From assembly GCA_024138025.1 (NCBI GenBank), contig JAMXBD010000366.1, positions 496,001-560,000 on the forward strand: a stretch of 64,000 nucleotides of DNA, given 5' to 3'. Positions 36,414-48,550 of this stretch are shown piece by piece; position 1 is the stretch's first letter, and each line of letters starts with the position of its first letter. The notes under the pieces were generated by a model. That model ran no database searches. It saw nothing but the letters and a program-made list of their open reading frames with translations, and was not told the origin of the DNA. This DNA is from Combretum micranthum. Lineage: Eukaryota > Streptophyta > Magnoliopsida > Myrtales > Combretaceae. The position numbers and the translations under genes were made by a program.

Positions 36414-37585
36414 TTGTCACACCCCAAGGGTATCCCAGTAATAGCAACAAGCCATACTTGAATACTATTACTAGTTAACCTTCGAAGAGTGACATATTTT
36501 TCAAACAACAGGATTTTTTAGTTGCTTTGATAAGAAATGATAAATACATGTAAGACATAAATTACTAAATAACTGTTATCACAAGTAGAGAATAATATAG
36601 ATATTGTAGATCATATAATCTTTTTATAAATCTTCAAATACATAACTAATAATCCATATACTAACTAATCTATACTAGGATTAATAGAAAACAACTTATC
36701 CCGATTTAACCCATGAGCATCCAGCTCCTAAGCCCTTACCGAGGCTATACTTTTGGATGTAACTAGCCACGTTTATAAAGTAAACCCGAAATGTCTTTAA
36801 GAGTGTCAGCGAAACCACGGCTCAGTGAATAACTAGACATATTACATATAAAACAAATTTATTAACAAATCATATATAATGCAATCAATCAAACATATGC
36901 TCAAATCAGAATTCATTCTCATAAGGCTTTTCACAATAACTGTATTATTGTTTTTGCATTACGTATACTACTAATTACAAGCACAACAGTATAATAGATC
37001 TGAGTTACTCACCTACTCATATTAGCTAGTCGTAATAATCAACTGAAAAATCCTCACAAATATCAAGATCACCTATTGAGATGAATAAAATATTCATCAA
37101 TAAAACATATTATATAACTAGACTCTTATGAGTGTCTAAGTATCTTATACTGATATTTGGTTTTCTTTCTAGTACTATATTGGTCCTTTAATGTTCTTAT
37201 AATAATAATTATTATTATTTAATATTTTATTTTCATGTTACTTTTCTTGATCTTGTTTGATATTTATATATTTTTATTGGATAATCGTACAATTTTTATT
37301 TAGTAGATTGATATTTTTATTGTTATTATTATCACTACCCTTATATCGTTCTTTAGTTAACCTATTATGATAACTAATATTTATTTCTTATTATTTAGTT
37401 TTATTGTGTTTCTCTTAATCTACTTTATATAATTATTTTTTCATTTTTAGATATCACATTATTCATAAATTTAGCTTATTTAGATGTCCATTCTTATATA
37501 TTTACCTATATGACACAAATATTTAACAATTATAGTTTTTAGGGTTTAATACTCTCAAATATTAAACCTATTATTATTATTATTA

Positions 37586-37633
<48 letters not shown>

Positions 37634-39457
37634 TACTTAGTAAAAATCTACTTTTGTTTATATATAGATATCATATACGTTTATTATTATTTATATATAT
37701 ATTATCTGTTTGTGTAAAACAGATTTCATGCAAGGAAATTATGTGTGTATGTTGGCTCCAACGTCGCCAGAGTTGATACCCAGATATCGGCATTCGTTTA
37801 TTTTACATGTCTTATGTTCCAGTGTACACTGGCTTCAAATGACGCCAGTATACAACGTAAGTCGGCTCCAACACTACCAGTGTTCGTTCATTTTACGTAA
37901 AAATAAATTTTACGTTGCTCCTATTCTAGAATAAACCGTCTCAACATTGCCAATCTACCGTGTACACCATCGGCATTGAGCACTGACACTGCCGGCATAG
38001 AAGCAGTGCTGGCACTATTCATCATCTTCTATAATTTTCTACAATTTGAAACTAAATTTTCTTTTAATATGTGTATTATACTTGCATTTAAACTATTCAT
38101 AAGTGTTTTTCTACACTTTACATGTATTGTACGTGATATATCAGTACATATTACTTCTTGTAATCATCATTCAACCTAGTTTCTAGCTTCAACATATAAC
38201 AAAACACATTAATGGAGCCTTAAGACTAGATATTACCTTATTTGAGTAGATTTTTGGGTGCTAAACTCTCCTCCTAAGCTGGATTCGAACCTAGGATTAA
38301 CAATAACATTGTTTAAGCTAGTGTTTGGCATATAACTAATTCAAATACAAATTTATCTTACCTTGATTTACTCTCTATCTTAAGCTTGGTTTGGTGCTTT
38401 AATGGAGTTGTTTCAGAGTTGTGTTTGTGTGTTTTTGGTCACTTGTTTTGATCTGTTAGTTGTTGTGTTTGGCTGTTGTTTTTATGTGTATAAAAGCTTT
38501 ATTTTTTGTTCATTAAGGAGTACATATTTATAGAAGGAAAAAGAGGTAACAATGGATCATTTCCGGCCAAGATGATACAGATCCTTTCCACCAAAAATAC
38601 AAGTTGCACTTCAAGTCCTTATATATTTAATGAGTTTGGCTGATTTGGGAGCTTCCAATTGGTTTGTTCCTTGATTTTTCTTGACTTTTGGTATCCTTAT
38701 TGACTCAATTTGCACTAATTTTGGTTGGTGAAGTTTCAATAGTTTCTCAACCATGTATTTATACCACTTGTACCGAAAATAAGAAAAAAATTAATATAAT
38801 AAATTTAGTTAATTAATTATCTTAGTTTTAGGATAATTTAATAAGTTAAACAGGTACAAATATAATAGTTATTCAAGATTTTTGTCTCTAAAATTTCATA
38901 TAAAGTTTCTATAAATCTTCTAAATTATTATTTAGTTCAACTTTGGTTTTAAAGTTTATGCAATTAATTATTTTTAGGGTTTTATCCCCCCCGATTAGGG
39001 CTTTCTAAACTTAATAGGCCAATTTTCGTTTTAGGCTTTAATAGCTTTAAAACTCTCTAACTAAAATAATTATGTGATCCAAATATTTATTTGGAGTCTA
39101 TATTATGAGTTTATGGATTTTTTTTTGTTTTCATTGTGTATTTATAACCCTAACAGTTCATTCTTAAACTATCGTTTTCTAACTATAAACTTTATTGATC
39201 ATTGTCTTTTTAATACTCCTGAAGTCTTATTTAAATTATTACTATACTTCGAGTTTTCAATACTAGTTATGAAAATTTATTTTTACTATCTATTATTATT
39301 TATAGTACTTTGTTTTATGTTTGAAATTATATATAGGCTCATTACGACTTATGGTTTATTTTAAGACCTTAGTTGAGTCCTATATTAACATTCTATTTTG
39401 TATTTTTATATTTCTATCTATTTCTCTTTGTATGAAAAAATCTCGAGTTTACACGAC
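36414..39457 (-). mobile_element. LTR of family A', reversed, 3.0 kb
   Basis: On the minus strand it starts TGTAAACTCGAG (39457) and ends ...GGGGTGTGACA (36414). Shared family features are a TATA-like box near 38530, a leader ending in a GTAAGA donor near 38360 (minus strand), a CG-containing variable block (37740-38010; 'ccaacgtcgccagagttg'), and 'cactgagccgtggtttcgctg' near 36820. An (ATT)n microsatellite spans 37569-37633. It lies immediately inside the left TIR of the 36.1-42.5 kb element. I found no clean target-site duplication. Confidence 0.65.
37569..37633 (+). repeat. (ATT)n microsatellite
   Basis: About 21 near-perfect ATT/TTA units, with one 'ttt' interruption. Confidence 0.95.
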
Positions 39458-39528
39458 ATCAAAACCAATTGGACAAAAAAAAAAAAAAAGACCCAGACAT
39501 CAAACTACAAAACCACCTCATATCGATT

Positions 39529-39717
39529 GACGCAAGCTTGAGGGGGTTAAATCTTGGTTTAAATTTTTAGGGTTTTCCAATAGAAATCATATGGATAAAA
39601 TTATTTTTTGATAAAATTCATAAACAATAAAATTTAATTGGTTTGTGATTAAATTATAGAACGATAGAGACCACGATCTATAAATTAATCACAATGTTAA
39701 AAGAATCACAAGATTCT
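39529..39717 (-). repeat. Partial 3' LTR of the reversed gag-bearing element
   Basis: It starts 'tgacgcaagcttgaggg' on the plus strand and matches 40778-40977 (shared 'ttccaatagaaatcatatgg', 'accacgatctataaatt'). It passes straight into gag sequence, so the rest of this LTR and pol are deleted. Confidence 0.75.
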
Positions 39718-40666
39718 GCTCCTCTACTCCTTCTTTGTTGTGCCTGACTATGCACTTTATCTTCAATCACTTTGCCTTTGTTCTTTTCTTTTCTTTCCTC
39801 ATTTTCCTCCTCATCTGACTTATTGTAATGATGAGATTTTTGAAATTGTGTGCGCTGATGTCTCTCAACCTTACTAGCTAATTTTATTACATCCTCTAGG
39901 GTCTAATATTGCTGGAGCTCAACAACACTGGCGATATCCATTTGAGTCTATTAATGAACCTAGCTATAGATTCATATGAAGATTCTTGAATATCACATCT
40001 CGCTGTCAAGGTCTCAAACTCCTTCACCTATTCCTCAACACTCCTTTCACCCTGCCTTAAGGATTGCAACTCCATCAGCAACTCCTGTTTATAGTAACAT
40101 AGCACAAACCTGCATTTCATCAACCTTTTCATCAATGCCAACACACCTTTTCTTCATCCACCCTTCACCTCTTGATCTGCAATTTATCCCACCACAGACT
40201 AGCATAGTCAGAAAATGCTAGAGACACCATTTTCACCTTCATGGTTCATCCCACTTATAACAAGCAAATACTTTCTCCACTCTTGGCACCCAATCTAGAA
40301 ATTTCTCTCTGGTTTATTGCTTCTAGTGAAAGGTGGAATTTTCAATTTAATACTATCAATTCCCCTTCTCCTATCATCCCTACCATCTCCCCTCCTATTT
40401 CTTTCATTATTTCCATCAGAATCTTCACTAGAATGTCTCCTATGACTAGATCCACTCTGACTCCTTCTATCTCTCTCCTCCCATCTCTCTAAAATTCTTC
40501 TCACATCTTCTTGCATCCGATTAACCCCGGTTTGCAATTGTGTGAATTCTTGCTTGGTCACAATATCTTCTTCATCACTACCATTGTTGTTATTATTCCT
40601 TCCTCTAACCTTAGCATTGTTGCTATTCGCACTACTACTATCGGTAGACACCATCTCTTCAGCCAA
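39718..40666 (-). pseudogene. gag: Ty3/gypsy gag fragment, reversed and decayed
   Basis: The minus-strand Met at 40666 opens a 123-codon frame with an Asn-rich segment, a coiled stretch (VNRMQEDVRRILERWEE) and an Arg/Ser/Asp-rich linker, ending with KIPPFTRSNKPE, the start of the retrotransposon gag domain. Beyond the stop near 40295, shifted frames continue the domain down to about 39730 (recognisable WWDKLQIK, VKEFETLTARCDIQES, SIARFIN). Several frameshifts and stops are present. No protease or reverse transcriptase follows, because the 3' LTR fragment joins directly. It encoded the capsid-like nucleic-acid packaging protein. Confidence 0.8.
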
Positions 40667-40757
40667 TCAACAGCAACAACACATATTTCAACAAAAATAA
40701 AAAACAAAATCAACCAACAAACCTAAATAATCGCGTGTGAACAACAAATTTGCAAAC

Positions 40758-40777
40758 CTTTGCTTTGATACCAATAT
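40758..40777 (-). other. Primer-binding site of the reversed element
   Basis: The minus strand reads TGGTATCAAAGC just after the LTR end, one mismatch from TGGTATCAGAGC, the complement of the initiator tRNA-Met 3' end. Confidence 0.7.
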
Positions 40778-41397
40778 GACGTGAGTTTGAGGGGTTGAAT
40801 CTTGATTTGAATTTTTGGATTTTCCAATAGAAATCATATGGATAAAATTATTGTTCGATAGAATCCACGAACAATAAAATTAAACTGTTTTGTGATTAGA
40901 TTATAGAATGATAGGAAGACCACGATCTATAAATTAATCACGATGTTAGAATAATCACAAGATTCTAATAACAAGATTCATCACAATTCTATATGACACA
41001 AGAATAAAGAGAATTAAAACTCAATATTCAAAACCACCCAAAGGGTTTCACACTTAAAACTGCTCTCAAATTTCTTAAAAGATATGATAAAAACTTCTAT
41101 ATCTATCTTGAGTAGTTACTAGCCTTTATATATAAGCTTATTGCAAGGTAGTTACGTAACTAAAAAAATATAATTGTGATAGTTACAAAACTAATAATGT
41201 AATTAAAAAAAAACATAATTGTGGCAGTTACACAACATAACTGAAAAAAACATAATTATGGTAGTTACGTAACTGAAAAATATAATTGTAAGTAATTCCT
41301 AAAATAAATTTGAAAAGCCACAAAAGAAATTCGAAAAGACATCAAAACAATTAAAGACTGATGTACGAGGCTTCAAGCTTTTAATCTTTTGTGTCAG
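40778..41397 (-). mobile_element. 5' LTR of the reversed gag-bearing element
   Basis: About 620 bp. The plus-strand edge 'tgacgtgagtttgag' adjoins the primer site. A TATA-like 'ttatatataaagg' lies near 41128 on the minus strand. Between 41150 and 41290 a phrase like 'agttacgtaactgaaaaa' plus 'tataattgt' repeats about four times, probably promoter-proximal tandem repeats. The outer edge near 'tttgtgtca' is approximate. Confidence 0.65.
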
Positions 41398-42194
41398 CCT
41401 TAAATTTGCTTTCCTTTCCAACAATTTAGAGCTTGCTAATTCCTATAACCGACACCACCAGCTTACAAAACCTAACATGAACCACTAAAACCACCAAACA
41501 GAACCACCAATCCCACCCTCTTCTACCCTGATTTGGTAGAGTTAAATATCGGAGTGCATAAGTGAGAAGGCGACGTGTGGCGGAGATCAACATAGGAGAG
41601 ATCACCATCACATAAACATCAATGTCGGTAATAACCAAAACCTACCATCACCACCACACAAACATCAACCTATGTCCACCATCAACAACCACTAAATCCC
41701 CACTACCGTCATGGGCAAATCCAAGAACATGAACGAACATCCACAACTCCACCACTTCAAACCCCAAACACAATCTCCAATCCCAAAGCTCCTTCTTCCA
41801 TTAGTCTGACCATGGCTTCCATCTCCATACTTTTCATAACCTAAACCAACATCCCATACAAGACCCTGAACGCCCTATTCAAACCATTCTTCAACTGTCT
41901 ACCCACATCAAAATCTCCTCCAAAAATCCATTAAAAACTACAATCTTGATCAGTAAAAAAAAAAAAAAAATCTCATCTTATTAAAAATCCCCATTAAAGC
42001 ATAAAAATCCCATCTTGATTAGAAAAAGCAGTAATCATCACTAAACTTTTAAATTTATAATCTTGGTATTGATGGTGAGTGGTTTGTCAAACTAAAGAAA
42101 GAGACGGCCGAGTTGGTGGTCCAACAATTTAAATATAATGCTACTAGACTTCATTGTTTCTAACTTGTCAGTTGGAGTTGTTTCGATTTTTTTT
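41398..42194. other. C/A-rich interior of the inverted-repeat element
   Basis: Between 41430 and 41940 the sequence is rich in 'caccac', 'accatc' and 'ccaaac' and unlike the AT-rich surroundings. The longest frames are short and carry stops. A captured and decayed host exon is possible; I recognise none. Confidence 0.4.
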
Positions 42195-42464
42195 TCTTTT
42201 TTTAAAAAAAAAGGAGGAGGAGAGGGTGTGGAAAAGAGAGACAGGGAGGAGAGAGAGAAAAAAGAAAAAATAATAATAAATGATAATTAAGAAGCAAAAT
42301 TAATTTTTTAATATAAATACTCTACCACGTCAGCAAGGTGTCGGAGTTATGGTTGGATTCCAGTTAAAATGGCCACTAGTACAAATTTTAAAAAGTTAGG
42401 TATTTTTGTGAGCTAAATTTTTTTTTATATCGAGAAAGTTCAGATACCATCAATAAAATAACCC
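42195..42464 (-). repeat. Right inverted repeat of the 36.1-42.5 kb element
   Basis: Reverse complement of 36142-36413; ends ...AAAATAACCC. Confidence 0.8.
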
Positions 42465-42892
42465 TTATTTTAAGTACAGCACAACATTTTCAAATTTTGT
42501 TAGCAAATTTACAATAATTTTATGATAACATTTAAAATAGGTAAGTTAAGAAATAATGTCTATAACAAAACTTTTATTTATGTATCTATATATAAATATT
42601 ATTTATAGAAAAGAACAAGTTTGATCCGATGTTCCTAGTTAAGAAGATATGCTGCTATGAATTTATTAGTGACAAATGAGTATATAAATAAAGTTTCATT
42701 ACGTGGTAGATTTAGAAAAGGAAACAAGGAAAATTTTTTTTAAATAACGTAATTATTATTCATTACCTATAAATACATAAAATATAAAATAAGACGTGAG
42801 TTAAATTGTAATTAAATAAGAATGTAACAAAGTTAATAATAGTGATTAGATGAATAATGGCATAGGAAGTACCTATATTATAGATTTTTGGC

Positions 42893-43200
42893 AATTTAGT
42901 ATCTTCAAACTTTGAAAACTGACAAATAAGTGCCTACTTTTAAAGGACTAGGAAAATAGTCGCCCTCGTTAACATCCATTTGATGGACTTTTATTAGGTC
43001 TCTTCATATCTCCACTATCTTCATTACACTGGGTTTTAAACACACGAATTAAATTTCTCAATCTCCACCTTCACCTAATTAATCACTTCCTTCCTCCCTC
43101 AATTTCGCTCATTAATTATCCCATCCACCCTACCCAACCACTTCTACTACTGCTCTAAAGAAAATACTGCCCTATAGGAGGAGGGAAATAGCAGCACATC
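42893..43200 (+). other. Possible left terminal region and 5' exon of the second MULE
   Basis: The stretch 'tttggcaatttagtatcttc' to 'gtcgccctcgttaacatcc' has the character of a plant MULE end. A leader with donor 'gtcgaag|gtaagc' follows near 43220. The matching right end was not found, so this is tentative. Confidence 0.3.
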
Positions 43201-43345
43201 ATTGTAATAGTGTAGTCGAAGGTAAGCATAGCAATAATCACATGTTGTACCTATGTTGTTCATTTACTTTATCATTTCATGTATGCTTGAATTGTTAGTG
43301 TTCCTTATTTAAAGAATATGGTAGTGGTGGTCCCATAGGTAGTTG

Positions 43346-43353
43346 TCCGCACT
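43346..43353. repeat. 8-bp target-site duplication TCCGCACT of the hAT MITE
   Basis: Identical 8-mers at 43346-43353 and 44054-44061 flank the element. Confidence 0.95.
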
Positions 43354-44053
43354 TAGGGGTGTGCAAAAAAACCGATGAAACCGAACCGAAACCGTAAAAC
43401 CAATCCGAAAAATATGGTTAACCGGTCCGTTGGTTTCGGTTTAAGATTACGGTTTTTATTTTTTTTCGGTTTTCGGTTTCGGTTTCGGTTTGTAACAACA
43501 AAAAACCGATGGTTAACGGTTAACCGTTTCAGTATTTATAAATATATTATATATATAATTTACATATATATAAATAATTAGTTTTTTATATATATACATA
43601 TGATTTTCATATACATATAATTTACCTATGTTAATATTTCTTGAATTTCGATTAAAATACTATTGTCCTATGATTAATGGAGTTAATATGGTAATTGATT
43701 TAGTTTGATTTTATTGATAATGATACATTTAAAGGTTCATTTTTCTCATTTTCCTTAATTTCATTTTCTTTTTTTTAGCTCTAGTAATATATGTAATAAT
43801 TTAAAGAAAAACATTATGATAAAGGCTAAAAAAAATGTATTTTGAAATTATCAATTTGATTTGTTGAAACCATTACGTTAAATGGCTAAAAACCGAAAAC
43901 CGAATAAATTAACCAAATAAAATGGTTAACCATTAAGGCGGTTAACCGTTTATAATGGACCGGTTAAGGATCGGGATATTTAAAAACCGATAATTACGGT
44001 TAGGTTCAAAAAATAAGACCACGGACCGGTTAACCGGTCCATGAACACCCCTA
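43354..44053. mobile_element. hAT-type MITE, 700 bp, perfect 8-bp duplication
   Basis: Ends TAGGGGTGTGCA and TGAACACCCCTA are inverted repeats. Sub-terminal blocks of 'aaccgaaaccg' and 'cggttttcggtttcggttt' recur in opposite orientations at both sides ('ttaaccggtcc'). No coding capacity. The perfect duplication and high CG content in the ends suggest a fairly young insertion. It lies in the 5' region of the second MULE gene. Confidence 0.9.
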
Positions 44054-44141
44054 TCCGCACTCACTAATTGCTGATATGTTGATGTGCCAAAATTGTAGTT
44101 GACTTGATTTATTTGGTGTTGTCTACTTTCGCTATACTTTG

Positions 44142-44165
44142 TTTTTTTTTTTTTTTTTTTTTTTT
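44142..44165 (+). repeat. T24 homopolymer
   Basis: Twenty-four T residues after 'gctatactttg'. Confidence 0.9.
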
Positions 44166-45727
44166 GTTCGTGTTGGCTTGGTACAATGTGGTCTCATGTG
44201 TTTTTGAGAATTATGGTTTCATAATGACACCTGTAGAAAAGAATTTTCTTAAATTCCATGTGTTGTTTATATTACTTCATTAGTTTAAGTATGCTTTTGT
44301 CACAGGGGAATGACACGTAGATAGTGGTTTGTCAGGTTCGGGTGAGAAAAAAAGATATGAACGAAGATGATGTATGTTTGTTTACATTTTTATAACAATG
44401 TGGTCCCATATTTGTTTGGCCTTTTCCAGTCGAATTATTTATTGAATGAAGCCTTTTGAATGTTTGTTTGTTTATATTTGTGTACAATGTGGTCCCATTG
44501 GGTGTTTGAGAGGTTCATTAATGCATTGTCTTTTTATCAATAGTAGGCCACATCAAGATGCACGAAAGGTATATATTCCATCATAACGGTAGGTTCGTGA
44601 CGGATAATGTCGACATCTTATATGTTAGCGGAAAGAATGATGTAATTTAGGTTGATATAGGTAATCTTTCTTTCGATCTCCCGAAGGTGAAGTTGATTAC
44701 TGAGAGTAGGTATTATAACATAAGGTTGTGAGATTCTTTACTCTAAACTCAAGCATGGTATGGACTTAGGATAATAAACAATGAATTCGATCTTCCTAAG
44801 ATACTAACATCTTAGGGACCTATGGTAGCATAGAAATATACATTCAATATTCAGATGAAGTTTAGGAGATGAAGCTAATAACATTGATGAGGAAGGGAAG
44901 CTATAATTAGAAGCTTAAGAGTACAATAGTAGTGATATTGAAGGTTGTTTGAGTGATGATGCATGTGACAACAGCCAGTGAATGCTCAATAATTAATCAA
45001 GGACTTTAGATTAGGTTTCTGTTGAAGAGGGTACAATAGAATGCTCAGCTTGGTGAAATGGAGCAAGTGGCAAATGATGAACTTGATTGTTATTCCGATA
45101 CTGATTATAAGGAAGATAGGTTAAATAATGATTTTGTGCCAGATGATGAGGATGGAGAACAACATGAATATACAAGGAAGAGGAATGATTTAAAATTGTT
45201 TGACCCAAATGCTAAAGAGGTGCACTTCTATATTGGAATGTTGTTTGACAGTCCATGGGAGTTCAAAGATGTAGTTACAAGACAAACTATAGTTGAACAG
45301 AAAGAGTTTATATTTGGCAGGAACACGGAGTCAAAGGTACAAGTGAAGTGTGCGAGGGATGGGTGCCTCTGGGTAGTTTATGCATCATTCAATAAGCAGA
45401 TAAATTCATTTTCATGTGAAGACATATAATAGCATCCATACTTATGGTGTCTCATTTGTAAACAAGCATATTAAGAGTGGATTGATTGCAAAAATCTTCT
45501 TTCTCATCATACGAGTGTTGCCAGACAAAAAGCAGCTAGAGTTTAAATATTTAGTGAGATCACAAATGAGTATCAATGTGAGCCTGCATCAATGTCAACA
45601 TGCAAGGGACATAGTGCACAAACTTCTTATGGGCTCTTACAAGAAGGAACACATGGTGTTATGGGACTATTTGGAGGAACTGCACTATAGGAACCCGAGA
45701 TCTTCAATCTTGATGAATGTCCTAAGG

Positions 45728-45732
45728 GATAG
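45728..45732. repeat. Target-site duplication GATAG
   Basis: GATAG at 45728-45732 and 47711-47715. Joining the flanks restores a continuous transposase frame (LRDS then ETRKPIYMF). Confidence 0.85.
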
Positions 45733-47710
45733 TAGAAACTCTTAGATTTTACGACAGTTTTATATACAATTAATCAGGTTTCAGGAATTGAACTCTAGAA
45801 GCCAAATTAAGTTAATTGATAGGTTGAACCGGACAACTAATAGAGTCCTAAAATATGAGATAAAAAATTAAAAATGAGATGAACTCCAATTTTGGTTCAT
45901 AAAAATAGTATAAAACCTATAGAGATCAGATAACCCCTAAATCCGATCGTTTCGAGCCTTACGGGATCAGTTTTCATATCTGTCTGCAAACATAAAACGA
46001 AATAAAATATTCTGACAACTAAACCATACTAGAAAAAATCAAGGTATCCATAAAATATCAGATAAAAATTTTTTGGCTCATAAAAATATCAGTTATAGCT
46101 CGTATACGTATTTTATCTTCACCGGTAACTTATTTAATATTTTACTATTACTTTTAATGTATTTTTCTTCTAAATTTGCAGCATATATGGCTGCCATATT
46201 TTCTCATATTTATATATATATATAATATAACCTATAAATATAGCCTAAAACCTATACCTATCATCTATGGTGCATGAAGACATAATTGCTACTTTAATTT
46301 GAAATTTTTTTTATTATCTATCCTTCCCATGCAAGCTTCATACGTGAAACATGCTGCAAATTACAGCAGCTGGTACAAATATTTTTTTATTATTTAAACC
46401 TCCTCTAGAACACTCCATCATGCCTATAAATAACCCTTTTGCATCACAACTTCACACCACATTTCTCCTTCCATTTTTCTCTCTTTTTCTCTCTTTATTC
46501 TCCATTTTTTTCTGCTGCTGGGCGTTGGGTACTGTTCATCAATTTTTCAACCTCAAAAACTCCACTTTTACTTCATCTTTCAAGGTGACAGGGAGAAACT
46601 ACCATTTCCAGAAGATTATTTTGATGAGAATATCCCGCAATGGTAGTGAGTTTTCCTTGCCTTACGTATTTATGATTGTGATTGTAGAATAGAGCACTAA
46701 AAGTTAGGCAAAAGATAAAAACGAGCTGTTTGATGAGATGGTGAATTCATAGCTATGATTCATTGGTTAATTAAATGAATGATAAGTATACCGAAATACC
46801 ATTTGGTTGCTAAATGTCTTTCATGACTAGTTATTACAATTGTATGCTTGTGATAATTGTTCTGGTCGCCTTAGAAAGAAATGTAACTTGGATTGGAAAG
46901 TTATAAAAAAATGGATCATGCATGGCATAAAGTGGGTCACATTGCATTGCACTACTATTCCTACGCATGGGGTCGATAGGTAAAGTTACCTAGCTTCAGC
47001 AGAGGAACTACTACGTTCGGGGAATACGGCCTCATGGAGGAGCCGCCTGATCGCATGCTAAAGGGGAATTAGTAGTGGTTGGTTTTCGGAACCCTAGTCG
47101 AAGGACCCCAAAAAGTGCAGCATTCCCTAACCCTTGACATGAGGGTGTAATTCCATTCCGCTTATGACACCGGTAAATCATGAGTGTATGTGTGAGCATA
47201 TGTTCGTTGCATTACATATGGTTGGTTAAACTAACTTGTTTGTTTTGGATTATATGAATGCGTTTGGCGGGATTATCTCACTAAGCTAGTTGTAAGCTTA
47301 TCCCCTTGTAGATTTTTGTTACAGATGAAGTACCATGAATACTTATGGCTGAACCCAAGACCACGATACTATTGGGTAAGAAAGGGAGCTGTTGGAGTAC
47401 TTGTAATACCATTATTTTGGTAGTACTCTAGTAGGTGTTGATTTAAGGAAGAATCTATGTAAATGAATTGGAAGGACTTTTATTTTGGATGTAAGAACAA
47501 TATGAATGCAGAAGTTATGTAATTATTATTTCTAATTTCTTGTTGCTATAAAGATGCCATCATGTTAAAATGTGTAACTCCGATGGTAACTCTTATGGTG
47601 AAAGTACGCCTTGTGCATAATATGAAGCTTTTGCGTGACAGAGGTCGTCACTCCTAAGCTTTAATATTGTGTACGACTGTCACGTTTAGGGTACCCCTCG
47701 GGGCATGACA
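45733..47710 (+). mobile_element. Solo LTR (family C), 1.98 kb, in the second transposase gene
   Basis: It ends GGGGCATGACA, like the A' family end, and contains a TATA-like 'cctataaataaccc' (46423) and 'atctcactaagctagttg' (47275), which resembles the A' 3' block. The left end TAGAAACT lacks the usual TG, probably through mutation. No internal genes. The flanking GATAG and the restored frame fix its borders. Confidence 0.75.
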
Positions 47711-48550
47711 GATAGTGAGACTAGAAAGCCTATATATATGTTTTAAAGGTCTTAGAGATGGGTACCTAGTTAGTTGTAGGTAGGTGATTGGTTTAGATGG
47801 ATGTTTCTTGAAAGAAGTATGTAAGAGTGAGTTGCTAGCAGCCATTGGTAGAGATGCAAAATGTACCTTATAGCATGGAGATCATGAAATCTCAGAGCAA
47901 AGATATGTGGACATGGTTCTGAGAACACTCATGACAGACTTGGACATTGATGAAAAGGATGGTTGAGAGTGGACCTTCATTATGGATCAACAAAAGGTAC
48001 CATGATCATCATATCATCTCTTATTGTTTATGTTAGTATTTTAAATCATATATTCCATGTGCTTATACAAAAATGTAATGTTTTCAGGGTATCTGTTATG
48101 AAAGATTTCCTTTCGAATGTGGAGCATAGGATGTGTGGTCGTTACATTTATGCTTACTTAGGCAAGAGACATAAAGGTGCTTATTAAAAGAAGATGTTTT
48201 GGTCAATGGCCAAAGCAATGACTTTTCTAGACTTCAAAATTGTTTCCCAACATTTATCAAACGTTAACAAGGAGGCTTGGAAGGATCTAATGAGGATAGA
48301 GCTAAAGTATTGGTGTAAGGCCTTCCTTAGATAGATGTTTCTTATGATTTTCTAGAACAATCTTCGTGAAGCATTCAATAGGAAAATCCTAGAGGCAAGA
48401 TGCCAATCTATTATGTCAATGCTGGAGGACATATGCATTTACATTAAGGGAAGGATACAAAAATAGAATGACAAATACAATAAGTGGCTTGGAAAATTGT
48501 GTTCAAGAATAGTAAAAAAACTAGAAGATAACCAATGCGCATTTATCAAT

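Larger units (their letters stand above)
36142..42464. mobile_element. MULE-type inverted-repeat element, non-autonomous, filled by LTR elements
   Basis: Inverted repeats of about 270 bp lie at 36142-36413 and 42195-42464. Matching landmarks on opposite strands are 'tgcaaaaatacctaagcatt' against 'cacaaaaatacctaac', 'gccataacttcgacgcctt' against 'accataactccgacacctt', and a CT-rich tract. The right end, read inward, is GGGTTATTTTATTGATGG, a MULE-type terminus. Flanks are attatttaa (36133-36141) and ttattttaa (42465-42473), an imperfect 9-bp duplication. Without the inserts the element would be about 1.3 kb. Its original interior (about 41400-42190) is C/A-rich with gene-like composition but no long frame, so captured host DNA is possible. 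Confidence 0.75.

Noticed and set aside
37569..37633. Regular repeats resembling an array
   Set aside because: A simple (ATT)n microsatellite with no spacers; nothing in the window resembles a CRISPR array, as expected for a plant nuclear sequence.
40511..40726. Plus-strand frame over the gag region
   Set aside because: Antisense shadow of the reversed gag fragment.
46351..46692. 113-codon frame inside the LTR at 45733-47710
   Set aside because: Hydrophobic Phe/Ser/Leu text produced by a CT-rich leader; it overlaps the TATA box region of a solo LTR.
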